Origin: Adineta ricciae
Taxonomy: Eukaryota; Rotifera; Eurotatoria; Adinetida; Adinetidae
DNA: 64,000 nt
Direction of reading: 5' to 3'
Assembly (NCBI GenBank): GCA_905250025.1
Contig: CAJNOJ010000011.1
Span: forward strand, 811,287-875,286
Shown: one piece after another, positions 14,033 to 26,200 of the stretch
Layout of the letters: the number at the start of each line of letters is the position of its first letter
Numbering within the stretch: position 1 is the first letter of the stretch
Notes under the pieces: generated by a model
Seen by the model: only the letters and a program-made list of their open reading frames with translations
Database searches by the model: none
What the model was told of the DNA's origin: nothing
Translations under genes and position numbers: made by a program

Positions 14033-14557
14033 TAAAACCGAATCAGTTACAAAAACAAGTTAATCTATCTATAAGTAAGTCGAAGAGCAAAAAAGTTTAC
14101 TGGACACGAATATCGCGTGAAAAATAGAATAAAAGTCATACGGTCTTTTTCTCGTTCTCTTCTATTAAATTTACTTTCCATTTCGTCTATGAATCATACA
14201 TCACACACCCTATTTCTTCGCAGCTTTTAACTTCCAACCAACAGACGTTGATAGAATTAGATATCTGTACTTCTTCTTCTATCGCATTGTTTACTGTACT
14301 CAACACTGATGATAAAAAACAAACCCGTCAGTTACAGAGTATGTTGGAAAGATTTTTCTCGAGAGCCTAAAGTGTTTTGATCTAAAGCAAAAGAAAAGCA
14401 TAGCAATACATGAAATAATCATCTTTTATGCTCAAACCCGATTGGATTAGCAAACTTATATTTTTTGTTTACACTATAAACAAACAAACAGGCAGACAAA
14501 CAAATATTGCTTTCGATTTTCACATGACAGAAAAGAAAAAACAAAGGTGATATTCAG
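14033..14557. promoter_or_regulatory. ACC upstream region with a forkhead-like palindrome
   Basis: This region lies 5' of the ACC start codon and 3' of the BRMS1-like gene. At 14465-14483 there is a perfect 7+7 inverted repeat, TTGTTTA-CACTA-TAAACAA, followed by CAAA-rich DNA. The half-site matches the general forkhead core TGTTTA. That it regulates ACC is only an inference. Confidence 0.25.
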
Positions 14558-15520
14558 TTAAACACGATTTTCGTCATAATCAAATTGTTCTTGCTTATAA
14601 CAATTGACATGTAGTTGACTAGAACCATCACCATCTTCATCTTCATCGTCATCGTCATCATCATCATCATCACCACCAACACCACCTTCATCATCACTAC
14701 CATTTAATGATGATTGTATAATTGCCCAATCTTCGATAATGTCCATATCGGACAATTGATAAAAGATCGCTAAATTATCTTTATCGATGTTCTTGTTCGT
14801 TCCATTCGAAAAATTCATTTTGCGTTGCTTTTTATTTTCTTTCAGAGATTCTGGCGATTCGAACCGTTTCTTATTCGGTGATATCAATTGTTGATGATTT
14901 TGTGGAAACATCTCTTGTAAAATGTTGGAACATAACTGTGTTTTACTTTTCAATGTTTCTAATTCCTCAATCTTCTTCTCAATCTCTTCGTGCATTTGAT
15001 GATGTAAAAGAAACTTATCATTTTCTAATGTTTGCTGTAAACTCAATAATTCAGCTTGATAATATGTTTCTAATGATTCCAATTCGATCTGACGACGTTG
15101 TTTCGCGATTTCCAAGCGCAATTGCATGTCATCGTTGAGTTTCCTCAACTCGTCTTGATATTCTGGTGCTTCTTCATTTTGAATTGATTGAAGTTTTTGA
15201 TCAATTAGAGATAAACTTTCGTCGTAGAGAATGTTTTTCAATTGTTCAAATTGTTTTTCGACATTCATGATTTCATACATGATCTCGTAACGCCGAGAAT
15301 CGAAATAATCGATTGTTAATGCAGACGAATCGTTGGTACCAAATGTTTGAAGAATTTGTTGGATATCGTCCATGGACTCGAAGCCATCGTCATCAATACC
15401 TTCGTCGTCGTCATCGATGTCATCCAGATCTGTCAAATTTGGATAATTAGGATTGATGTGAGGTGATGAGATAGTTCCAGTTTGAGGCGAAAGATTCGCT
15501 GGATCGTCGTTTGAGCTCAT
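14558..15520 (-). CDS. BRMS1L: BRMS1/Sds3-family Sin3-HDAC complex subunit
   Basis: Proteins of this family are nuclear subunits of the Sin3/histone deacetylase corepressor complex. This is one uninterrupted exon of 320 residues from ATG at 15520 (context GAGCTCATG on the coding strand). Residues 1-60 are acidic (DLDDIDDDDEGIDDDGFES). About residues 65-185 form the long coiled coil typical of the family, with DELRKLNDDMQLRLEIAKQR and ELESLETYYQAELLSLQQTL. The C-terminal signature LSDMDIIEDWAIIQSSL matches the BRMS1L motif LQDLDILEDWTTIRKA. An Asp/Glu run (about 20 residues) near the C-terminus comes from a GAT/GAC-repeat tract at 14630-14675. The C-terminal tail is shorter than in vertebrate BRMS1L (about 320 residues), and the sequence is diverged, so SUDS3 is an alternative name. 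Confidence 0.8.
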   Translation of the reverse strand: MSSNDDPANLSPQTGTISSPHINPNYPNLTDLDDIDDDDEGIDDDGFESMDDIQQILQTFGTNDSSALTIDYFDSRRYEIMYEIMNVEKQFEQLKNILYDESLSLIDQKLQSIQNEEAPEYQDELRKLNDDMQLRLEIAKQRRQIELESLETYYQAELLSLQQTLENDKFLLHHQMHEEIEKKIEELETLKSKTQLCSNILQEMFPQNHQQLISPNKKRFESPESLKENKKQRKMNFSNGTNKNIDKDNLAIFYQLSDMDIIEDWAIIQSSLNGSDDEGGVGGDDDDDDDDDEDEDGDGSSQLHVNCYKQEQFDYDENRV

Positions 15521-15583
15521 GATTTGTGCGAGAAGAACGATATTTTTCAATCGGATAACAAATAGCTGTGTTTGAGTGAACTA

Positions 15584-15610
15584 AAGGAACGAACGAACGA
15601 ACGAACGAGT
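15584..15610. repeat. GAAC tetranucleotide microsatellite
   Basis: About six tandem copies of GAAC/ACGA lie upstream of the BRMS1-like start codon. It is a simple repeat with no evident function. Confidence 0.7.
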
Positions 15611-15818
15611 ATTATATTATTTAGTCTTTCTATTATTTGTGAGTGGAACAAGAGACCAATCAATAAGCATTCGGCGTGAAGAGCGACATCTTTTGTTTTT
15701 GAGGTGACATTTTTCCGAAAAGTTTTGTCTTTCTTTCCTACGAAAGAAAAAAATACGTCACCAAACATTCGAGCGAATCAGATGACAGTTCGCGAGCAAA
15801 AAGAGCGAAAAAGAACGT

Positions 15819-15889
15819 TCCGGTGCCGGGGATCGAACCCGGGCCTAGACGGTGAGAGCGTCCAATCCTAACCACTAGACCACACCGGA
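15819..15889 (-). tRNA. tRNA-Glu (anticodon CTC)
   Basis: On the minus strand the sequence begins TCCGGTGTGGTCTAGTGG, contains the anticodon loop with CTC flanked by T and A (GCTCTCAC), carries the T-arm GGGTTCGATCCCCGG and closes with CACCGGA. The 7-bp acceptor stem TCCGGTG/CACCGGA pairs perfectly. The body closely follows metazoan tRNA-Glu(CTC), including the A-box GGTCTAGTGGTTAGGAT and the B-box GGTTCGATCCC that serve as internal pol III promoters. No intron is present. It lies between divergently oriented protein genes. Confidence 0.95.
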
Positions 15890-16125
15890 CTGCTACTCCT
15901 TCTTCTAGAACGTAATCTCATCATCTTCTCTAGCAAACGAATAGAAAAAGCCTTTTCAAAAACTATTTGTTTTCATTTTTTTCGTGTTACGACGCATATG
16001 ATGCACTAGTTTTGGTTATCGTCAAGTGATGACACGCAGTGAAGTATAACGAAGGAAGCATATACGTGCACTTTTTCAGCTGTCTGCCTTTGCATACTAA
16101 CTCGGCCGGGATTGAATCATTCAGT

Positions 16126-19100
16126 ATGAACATACAGTTTTCTCGGGTAGCACTTCAACCGGGTGAAAAAAGATCGGCTCAAGTTTGATTTTCCAAGAGG
16201 AATGTTCATTCAGTGTGGATTTTTATTTTAGTTAGCATATTTTAATCATGAAGAAAATCTTCAACAGGCAATACACACCTTATTTCAAGATAAAACATTC
16301 GATGTACCATCACCAAAACTGATCATTACGTTAGAAGGTGGATCGCAGACAAGTGGCGAACGATCGAATGATTTTAATGAAAAGCAATTTTCAGCATCAG
16401 TAGCCAAACTACTCTTGGATATAGGTAAACGCTTAAGTTCAATTTGTATCGAAAATAATCTTCTTTTCATCCAGGACAAAACAAACTAAATGATCAAAAT
16501 GGTACTCCATGGTTATTTACTTCTGTTCGATATGTACGATTCTGATTTCGGTAGCATTTGAAGTATAGTTTTTCCGTGTATAGGATCCCGTTGCTGGTCG
16601 TATTATTCAAATAGCAAAACAACAGTATCTAGCCCATGACATACCATTATCAAATTTTGTTAACATCGGTATTGACGTTTGTGAATCAACATCAGTGAGT
16701 TTCATGTGAGAAAAAGTAGAGAAAGCTTTTTTCCGGAAATTCTAGGTGAATTCTGGTTTACACGATTATCGATCGATCGTTCATGCGATTCGAAGTACAA
16801 ATGTCGATCTCATACCAGATGGGTGTAGTAACTCTAATCGCATCGTAAATAAACGACTATCACATTTGATTCTATATGGAAAATCGAACGAAGATCCTAT
16901 TGACCGATATGCCATATTACAACAGTGCATTGATGAAATAAACCAAAGACATGAAAAAAGCACAAATGACAAGTGTAAGTTTTAATGATATTTCTAAGAT
17001 ACGACTGCTTATGGATTTCATGGTAGTAAGTATATCAAAAATGATATTATTATACGGTGGTGATACAAATCATATTGAACCACTCCATCGATTAATGAAT
17101 GTGCAAAGTCAAAACAAAAAGTTTAGTTTGATCATTATTCGGGTAGGGTTCGCTGTTTCTTTCAATGGCAGGTACGGTGCATTGTAAATATATTCCAGGG
17201 CTCTGGAGGTTTAGCGGATATTCTTGCTTGGATATTCGAAAAGATTCGAAACGGTGGTTTGATGTATGTGTATAACTCCAATCGAAAGTAAGTGAAAGGC
17301 ACGTTTAATCCTTATAGGTCAACGTAAATGCGTTTGAAGGTCATTAACTTCGATGTTTCTTCGAGAACTGAAAGTACTTGTCGAGCAATTACTGTGTAGT
17401 GATATAACCAACGATTTAATTATGTTGACTAATTATTTAACATCAACACGATGTGAAAAAGTTTGTGTCTGTGATGAGAATGATGATCTATCGCTATATT
17501 TTCTTGAGGCTTTGATTGCTGGTAAGTGTTCTACTATCGATCTTTTCATATCTCCAATATTCATCCTTCCAGAAAATCAAACAGAACGTTTATCTTCGTT
17601 GAAACTACACCTATCATTAGCTTTTGATCTAAATCAACCAAAATTCGCTAGTAGAATACTACGATATAATCAAGATCTTCCAGAAGAGGTAAAGTTTTGT
17701 TCTCAATGGAAATTGTCAACCTTCATTTCTCACAGGATGTCATTCAATTAGCTAAAATGGCTATTATTCGAGATCAAGTGGAATTTTTCCACGTGTTAGA
17801 AGACGTTTGCGGTGTAACATCGGATAATCTCGGAGAGAACTTCGATCGTGAATTGAGTTCGAAAATGGTTTGGCGAGAAGATCGCTTGTACACATATCAT
17901 TGTTTTGTCTGACTAGAACTACAACCACGCTTTGTTTCTTGAATACATTCAACAAGATTTCGGTTGTGATCTTGACGAAATGTATCAACCGGTAGTGTTG
18001 TGTCGAATGGAAAGTAAACAAAATATTGGTTTGAATGTTTTAGATAGGCGAATCCAGTGAACATACAGAAGACGAAATTCATTCAATTAATGTCAAGCTA
18101 TTTCTATGGGCGATCTTTTTTGATCATTATAATCTATCATTGCATTTCTGGAAACGTTTGAATGTAAACTATCATTGAAATTTTTGGATATGTTTCGATA
18201 GATTTTTCTCTCAAGGATCGATTATGTGCTGCTCTTGTTGCTGCACTTGTGTATCGTCAAACTGCTGATTTGTGTGTGAAACGTAGTTCGACCGAGAGTA
18301 TCACTGTGGAAAAACTTCGAAAGCATGCTGAGTAAAACATGTCGAAACCGCACTTTCCTCATTATTCGCTCGCTTCGATTATTTCAGTGACTACGAAAAC
18401 TTGGCAATACGTTTACTTCAATCTCTTTATACCAGCAATCCAGATATGGCGAGACTGGCGATCAAAAGAGAGAATTATGAATTTAATAAGTTTTCATCAC
18501 TTGAAATTGCAAGTAAGTTCGACGAATATTGATCATTTTCTAACACTGACTGGCAGTTATGTCAAATAGTGAAAATTTTGTTGGGCATACATGTGTACAA
18601 GAAGTATTCGATATCGTTTGGTTGGGTAAATCCAACGATAACGTAAAGTTTTTGAACAAAATATTAGAGAGATCATACGAATTTCGTTTAGTCAAAGAAG
18701 AAATCATTTGATCGAATACTAACGGGTGCAACTTCTTCGTTTGGACAAGCGACAAAATCAATTGCGTATGAATGATGTGCCTCTGTATTTAGAGAAGCCC
18801 GAACTTTATTTGTTTCAGAGTTACAGATTATAAAAACGTGTTGAAATATTTCCTAACAATTAAACACCACTTATCACGTCCACAAGTGAAATATCACTTA
18901 CATTTCTTATTCTACCTGATCTTTCTATCTCTACTTTCGTACTTGGTTTTGTTTGTAAAAATACCTTTACTTCAAGTTGACGAAGCATGTTTAGAGACAC
19001 AATGTTTCAAACAATCATGGTCAATGTTACAGATAATAATTAATATCTGGATATTTATGTTCGCGCTCGAAGAATTTCGACAAGTAAGAAAATGATTGAA

Positions 19101-20475
19101 CAATTATTCGTGTTACATACTGTTCTACATAGGCGAAAGCATTAAAGACAAAAGAAAATGGGATTCGACAAACGTTCATCGTCTATCTCAGCGAATCGTG
19201 GAACAAGCTCGACGCCCTGTGCGTCACTTTGTATGTCGTATCGATTGTTCTTGAATGTTTTAATACAAAACTCACTTTGAATGCTGCAAGGTCTGTTTTG
19301 TTTTCATATGAGTTAGTCAAACTGTTGATTATATTCGTGATAATAGAGCTTTTCTTGCCATTGATGTTGTACTTTGGTTTATCCGATTATTAATTTTGTT
19401 GATGATTGATCGAACGGTTGGCCCGATGCTTCTTATGATTCAAGCAATGGTAGGATTGGTGTGTGTTAGAATAATATTTGATTCACGTCACTTGACGTAT
19501 TTCGAATAGAGCTTCTGTCCGTAAAGAAAAGTACACGAAAAACTAAAAGTTATCTATTTGTAGCTTAGTGATATGGTTACGTTTTTCTCAATATTCTTCG
19601 TGTTTACTTCGGCATATGGTGTTGCTTCGTTTGCATTATTGAAGAGTGGACAATTATCTTTAGATTTGACATTATTTCGAAAAATTTTTCATCAAGCTTA
19701 CTGGTATTGTTTACAGTTAAGTAACGCTCTACAGACTTCCAGTCTCTTTATATAGGCATGTCTATGGTGAAATCAATGATCTAGATGATATCAAAGGTAA
19801 CTTACTTACAAGAGACTTTGAATTTATTCTTTGGTTATGTTTAGATAATTTTGAATTGACTGGATGGGCTGCTTTTGTCTTACTCGCCTTCTATATGGCT
19901 ATCAGTAATATCCTACTCGTTAATCTATTAGTAGCTATGTTTTCGTAAGGAAACTTCGTTTGAAACCTTAGAAAAATAAAATCGTCTCGAGTTGTATCTT
20001 TGTATAGAAATACATTCGATCGCATGTTTGCAAAAATGGATACTCTGTGGAAATTCAATCGGTATGTGAACCCATTCGACAGAAAATCATCTTATCTGCC
20101 TTTTTCATGTCAGGTATTATGTCATCAAAGAATATACAATCCTTTCTCCATTGCCACCACCATTGAATCTATTCCATACTAAAAACCATCATTTAAAACC
20201 ATTTAATCGTATGCTTGCTATCTGCTACCAGAGAATATCTCTCTGTATTGTTTTTGATTTTCTTCTTAGCTGAGTTATCACAGGAGCAAATGATCACCTT
20301 ACAACGACGTGAAGCATTGGCTTATGCAAGTGACTTGTTTGAACATGAGACTAAAGAGAAGCAAACAGATATAGACCATCGCGAAAAGATTGATTCACGT
20401 CTACATCAACTGAGAAAAATGCTAACTCGTGTGAAAGTCACTTGCGAAGCAGCAGGACAAGATGTTGAAGTGTAA
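16126..20475 (+). CDS. TRPM-like cation channel
   Basis: TRPM proteins are tetrameric plasma-membrane cation channels. The start is ATG at 16126 (MNIQFSRVALQPGEKRSAQ), spliced at 16182/16232 to exon 2, which carries PSPKLIITLEGG of the TRPM N-terminal homology region. Later exons show NSGLHDYRSIVHA, the conserved GSGGLADILAWIFEKI and helical repeats. The membrane part starts near 18.9 kb. It contains SWNKLDALCVTLYVVSIVL, DVVLWFIRLLILLMIDRTVG and LSDMVTFFSIFFVFTSAYGV, then the S6 region AISNILLVNLLVAMFS followed by NTFDRMFAKMDTLWKFNRY (TRP-box-like segment). A PLPPPLNLF motif follows and a charged coiled coil ends the protein (to TAA at 20475). Many introns of about 50 bp interrupt it. The N-terminal homology region looks shorter and more divergent than in vertebrate TRPMs. 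The middle exons (17.9-18.8 kb) were not fully resolved. Confidence 0.85.
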
Positions 20476-20609
20476 TATCTACTAAATCTATATGAAAATG
20501 ATGCTAGACGTTGTTTTTTTCTTTCGTATATTGAGTGTTATATGATCAGTTTGTAAAGAGAGATTTGATTTATTTAGAGAGAAAATAAATTTAAGTAATA
20601 AATTAATCA

Positions 20610-21420
20610 TCAATAGATTTGCTTCAGATTGATTAATAAGAGCAAAATTATGAAGGAATTGAAGAGAGTCATTGAAGTTGAATGTGATGACTGGCTGCAA
20701 AAGTCAGTATTACAACAGCAAATGGTGACTTTAAGACCGTTTATCCATATTTTCTCACAACCGTCACCTGCTTCTGCAGCTATTGTCTCCTACTGACCTA
20801 GTTATATTACTTTTTCCATCACTTTTGATTGTGTGCTTCTATAAACATATAATAACTATCACATAGAAAAGTCTTTCAAAACAAATTACGTACCTTACAC
20901 CATTCGCCGGGAGATGAACCGTTTCTATCGTCAACCTGAAGTGGATTGAATGGTTCTTTACATACTGGTCCTGTACAACTGTGGCATTCTATGGCAACCT
21001 TGGAGTAGTTTGTCGAAACAACCGGAACTGTCAATAGAAATGTGAAAGGAAGAAAACTCTCAGTACAGTCACAGTTCTTCTCATTTGCAATGACATCAAT
21101 CTGAAAGTTCAGTTTAGTGCGCTGATACGTCTAGACATATTCAAAAGTTTCTTCGTCTATTGATGGTTAGAATAAAATGTAGACATATAACTAATCGTCA
21201 CCTTCTGGATTAGTGTGTTCTTTATAACTGTGTTCGATACATTGGATGAAATAAATCTCTCAATATATTTGGTGAATGTCCCAATGAGATTTAATCGTAT
21301 ATATTTTACTGTAACAAAAATGGGCGAATTATCCACGATATAATCGTAGTTTGAGGCCCTCATAAACGAAAAAGCAGCTTGAATATACAAAGTGTAAGAG
21401 TTTCTTTTGGAGCTATATCT
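20610..21420 (-). CDS. Ly6/uPAR-type protein with C-terminal GPI-like signal; upstream part uncertain
   Basis: The best-supported part is a Ly6/quiver-type three-finger domain. It reads VAIECHSCTGPVCKEPFN, then GEWCKV, and after a short intron GDGCEKIWINGLKVTICCC with NTDFCS. A hydrophobic tail (FNSFIILLLLINLKQIY) follows before TGA at 20612-20610, as in GPI-anchored Ly6 proteins. The last two exons are 20779-20610 and about 21129-20890, in phase. Upstream, an exon ending at 21202 joins in frame and encodes a beta-strand-rich region (SPIFVTVKYIRLNLIGTF, then NFQIDVIANEKNCDC) that vaguely resembles arrestin-type sandwiches. No convincing ATG or signal peptide was found, so the gene is 5'-incomplete here and the boundary at 21420 is arbitrary. 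The upstream region could belong to a separate, decayed gene. Confidence 0.5.
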
Positions 21421-22185
21421 GACGAGATCATGAACCTTTTTTCGTCTCTAAAGCACTTCGTGAAAGCGAAAAAATGGGTTGTCTATATCTCTTGTAAACT
21501 CATCAATCTTTATTTTTTAGATGCTTTATTCCTGAAAAGATAAACTCTGAATTTTTCTACAAAATCCGTATAACCGTTGTAGTACAAACGAAAGGACTTT
21601 TACATCTCGTTCGATCATAGTTGCCATGGCATTGGAACAGTATTTACGGGTGGGAGTATTGGTCGTTGAATTGTAGTTTTTCGAGCTTCGTCTCGAACTG
21701 TTTCGATGGGATAAGTCGCAAACGATGATTAACGATTGCTCAAATAAACCATAAAAGTTCGAAAGAAAATTGACTATTTTCTGTCATGTAAATGGCGACA
21801 TTTTTCTTACTTATATCAATCGATTAAAATCAGATCTCCAAGAAAACGATATAATCGCACATTTTCGTGTGTGTGTTCTCTGCCAACGTCATTCATCTTA
21901 TCTATGCAGACCATGATTCGAACAGATAAAAATAATGTCAAGTAAACTGCAACAACGACGATTTGTATAGAAGCGAAGTTGTACAAATGCTAACATTCGC
22001 ATCTTTTATTCTGTGGCAGGAGAAACGACCAGAAACACAGCTTCTCACCTTTTTCCATGCCTTATACTGCGAGAGGACGGATCATATCGAACACGCGCTC
22101 GTTAACTTGGCCCCGTTTTCTTCATATATTCGATTCGATAAACAAGGAAGTCTTCCTCTTATCTGATTGTCAAGTAAAAGAACAT
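21421..22185. other. Unassigned stretch upstream of the Ly6-type gene
   Basis: This may hold further 5' exons of the Ly6-type gene. On the minus strand a Pro-rich open segment (QRPILPPVNTVPMPWQL) lies near 21.62-21.68 kb. I cannot assign it to a gene. No repeat was recognised before the 185-bp repeat begins. Confidence 0.25.
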
Positions 22186-22366
22186 GAGTGATGTCATAAT
22201 CCCGTTACACCCGGTATTCATCCAAAAGCAGACAATTCGCCACGTTACCATATGCAGCTGAGTCGGTGTATCCATTTTGATACCCGAAAAGAAGTGTATC
22301 CTGAAAAGCTAAGAAAGATGAGTGAATTTCATGTGTCCAGCTACCACCCTCACCCTCACCCTCAAG
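22186..22366 (+). repeat. Dispersed 185-bp repeat, copy 1
   Basis: The copy starts AGTGATGTCATAATCCCGTT and ends in a C-rich tract of ACCCTC units. A second copy lies at 31749-31935 in the same orientation, with roughly 80-85 % identity by eye. It stops 8 bp before the start codon of the zinc-binding protein gene. I see no coding potential and no clear terminal inverted repeats. Its class is unknown. Confidence 0.8.
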
Positions 22367-22373
22367 ATGGATA

Positions 22374-23242
22374 ATGATAAAGCGGACAATAACCAACGAT
22401 TCAACGTATCGAAATAACTCGGTCTACACAGGTAGAATTCTAGTTAATTTAAATGCCGCTAACATCGATATTGAAGCTCTTGAAACAAATCCCATTACTG
22501 GAGAATCCAAAAAGATTGTCTATCGATATCAATTACTTGACTCTAAAACTATTTTACAGAGATTATTGGAACGTTTAACAACCTATGGGAAACTACGTGA
22601 CGTTCAAATTCTTCTTTGATTAATCATAATATTTGCACACATATCAAAGACAAATTTCAAAACACGTATGTTCATCATTCGACTAATAATTCCACTCAAG
22701 ATACCGAAGAGAAATGGTTAGTTGTCATCATCTTGGATGCATTTTTACTTCGTCAATTTTCCGATGATGTCAAGTTTACTCGACCACAAAGTAAAATTGA
22801 TGAAGAACAAGCTGAAGAATATCGAGCTAACCAGCAGATTTTGTCTTTTCAATGTCATGATTATTACATTGAACAAGACAATCGAATGGGAGCTTGTACA
22901 CATCATAACGGATTCATTTATGATGTTTTTTCGGTAGACTTGGCTGTATGTATTCGAAAACGTGTCATTGAAAGCCTATTAGACGAAGAATCGCGATTCA
23001 ATGGTAGACTCAATCGTAACCCTCCAACACAGGAAGAGAAGGAAAATTTTGAACGACAAAAACATCGATTCAGATATATCTGTTGCGATCAAGTTCTTCA
23101 AATTGGTGGTGCAATGATTGGATGTAAACGAGACAAGCATAGTGAACCAAATGTTACTGGTGAGCATTGGGAAACAACTTGTAATAGAAATCAAGAATAC
23201 CGACAGAAAAGATTGGCACTACTTAAAAAACGAACTCAATAA
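22374..23242 (+). CDS. Putative zinc-binding protein with His/Cys cluster (unknown family)
   Basis: Two exons (22374-22596 and 22650-23242; 53-bp GT-AG intron, phase 1) give 271 residues. The C-terminal half has a spaced Cys/His set that looks metal-binding: SFQCHDYY, then MGACTHHNGFIYDVFS, then FRYICCDQVLQIGG and MIGCKRDKHSE. The C-HH-G ... CC ... GC ... H order recalls CHORD-like and related treble-clef modules, but it is not a clean match. The N-terminal half (TGRILVNLNAANIDIEAL) is unrecognised. The C-terminal tail is basic. The ATG lies only 8 bp after the 185-bp repeat, so the gene may have lost its original 5' end or adopted the repeat as leader. The function is unknown. Confidence 0.6.
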
Positions 23243-26200
23243 CTATATAAATTCACTTGATCTGTTTTAGAGATAAATAAGAATGCTTGACTTTCGCTCA
23301 AGAATGTTGAGGATCAATGTACGACAGATACGATGTTTTTGTATTCTATCTAAAAAATAACTCAGAAAATATGCTTCTTCGGAATTATTAACGAGAAAAT
23401 CAATAGAAAAGGATGAGGTCACGGTATTATGATGAATACGAGTGACCAACGACTATCTGTGCGAGAGCTCGTTTAGAGAGGCACAAATTCACATACTTAT
23501 ACGAGAAGGAATGGTACACATCGTTCATTTTTTGGTGAACACCATGATTACGCACCGGAATTGGTGAGATAATGTAGAGCTTCCGAAATCGTGGAATTGA
23601 TGTAACGATTTCTACGCTACTTGCAATGGGAAGATTCGTTAGATTTGAAAAGAATGAATTTTCCTCGGGAACAACCACAAATATTGATGTTTGGTACAGC
23701 ACTTATTTTCACTTCTTACAGAGACTATGTGCGAATACAGAGAAAATGTTTTGGTTTAGCCTACTTCACGCAAGTATCTTTTTGATGACATCTTTATAAC
23801 ACGTTGATGATATAATTTCATAAACCCGACTATCATGTGTTCGGTGGAATTGCATTTGTTTGTATTCATCAAAGTGCAAATAAGAATGGTTGCTATAACA
23901 CTCATAGCAGATAAAACAATCTTAGGCAATAACAAAACAACAGCGACAGTAATAAGAAGAAAGGCAGATCATATTAAAACTAATGCTACTTATTTGTGCT
24001 TTTTTTGTTGAATGTAGCTAGATCATTTGCAGATGAAGTATCAAGTGGAACTTTCAAAACAGTACAAAAAATTATTAACACAACTACAACTATAGATCAG
24101 CAGAAGGAAAAGGAAAATTCCAATATTTCCGTAGCCTATACTGCGACGAAGAAGCAATACTTTGATTAAAAGAAACCATGAGAAAATAACAGAAAACAGT
24201 ACAATATCGAACGAGAACAATATTCAACAATCCATTAAAAGAGTTTCATTTCAGCCGACTAGAATTCAGTTTCTGTGATCTTTCATCAAATGAGGCAATT
24301 AACAGAAAAGAAGAAGCATCTTCGAAAACGTCTATAATAGTTTTACTATGCGAAAAAAACCATTGAAAGAGAACATCGTTCTCGAGCTGAAAATATCGAC
24401 TATTCCCTTGAAAAGTACCAATTATTCAATATGATTCACTTTCATGCAAACCAAAGTTTGTTCGAGTGATTGTTTATTTCGTTCCGTTACGTCAAGTTGA
24501 TCGATTCGTTGATTTCCGACGAGTATGATACTGATCGAGATTTTCTCAAAGACATTGGGGGATATCTCTCGATTCGATCGAGTGTTCGAACGGACGTTTT
24601 CATATAGAGCTAATCTTCGAATAATTTTTCCTTATTAAGTCGCAGATCTGTCAAGATATTGTTGCCACATCTGTTCGACTGATCGATCATCAATAATAGT
24701 TAGTATTTCCAGCTGAAAGAGTTTATCGCATTTTCTGCATTCTACAGGGTGTAAAGGAACCATTACTGTCCTTTCTACAATGTAAAGTACAAATGATACT
24801 ACAATGTATTTTATATCAAATTAAAACCCGTGAGAAACTGCAACTATGCGCGTCATTACAAACAAATTTTTGTTAAATTGGTTTAAAAACCAATCGAAAC
24901 AAGACATAATGAATGTACATTGACGTACAGAAACAAGAACGACAGAAAATTTTTTATCCCACTGGATCCAAAATGGACGATGAAAACAACGGACTTTCGA
25001 TCTCGTTTTCATATTCCATTTCGATTCATTTAAATTCGAACGATCGTCGAAGTATTTTCATGTCTCGCTGTGTTTGTCTCTATCATTTTACAATGCCATC
25101 ATTATCGTCTCTGTATGTATGATTTTTGTTTGGTTTTCAATGATTGATTTTTTAATACCGTTTCGATAAACCAAAATAAATGTTTTTCACATCTGCATGA
25201 CTATTAGCTGTTTCTCCCGTGTCTGATTGAATAAAGCTGTTAATTAGTCTATCATTCGCATGTGATCACTCTCCCCATTGTGTTTCCCGTCCATCTCCTC
25301 TCCGTAAATACATCGAATCGTCTATTTCAGTCACTCTCTCGATCCACTGACTAGCTCATTTCTCGACTGATGGCAAGAGATGTTGTAAGATATTTTGTGA
25401 TTTTCAATCAGATCGAGACAGTTTTTTCTCACGTTTATTTTACTAATTCATTCGCGTGTTTTTATTTTTATTTAGATCGAAGTTTTGGTCAACGAGATTC
25501 CCAGGACGATGATTCCTGAAGCAGGTTTCCATGAAATCTCCGGAATACCCCGGAACCGGTCCTTTCTGTGCTGGATTGTTTGACCTGAGTTGATCTGCTT
25601 GACCAGCGAATTGGCTAAATGAAGTCACGCGCTGCCAGCGGCGTGACAGCCGAAGAATCCGACCTTATAACTGATCTGGCCGTGGAAAGAGCACTCAAGA
25701 ATAAAAAAATTAAGAAAACTTAGGAAAGGTAATATCGTAAAAGTGATTATCGTTTCAATTCTATCACTTCATTTCGTAGAACGCGACGCAAGATTGCGCC
25801 GAAAATAATGTCTCTTCTGATTTCATCGAATCTGATAGTGATGGTTGTCGCATTCGTCTACGTCATGTTCGTCTTTGTCTCGATTTTTTCGCTCGCTATT
25901 ACTCTGTAAATGAAAATAAAAAGAATCAATGTAATCCAATCACATTACTAATGATGCTCGAGAAGATGAAAATATTTGTAGATCTTAAATATGAGCGATG
26001 TCAGTAGATATTTTCACATGAAACATTGAAGTCTTCTGTGTGATCATTGAATGGCATAGGAAAAAGAATTAATTGACAAGAATTTCACCAGTATGCATAG
26101 GATGAAAATCGCGAACATCAACGTAAGATTGACGACTCAGGAAAGTATCTCGTTCATTCAATGGATTTTCCGTGCTCGGAACAATCATCGTCATCGAACG

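Noticed and set aside
25443-25690. Possible gene in the GC-rich patch
   Set aside because: Short open frames on both strands but no domain, no splice context and no second copy in the window.
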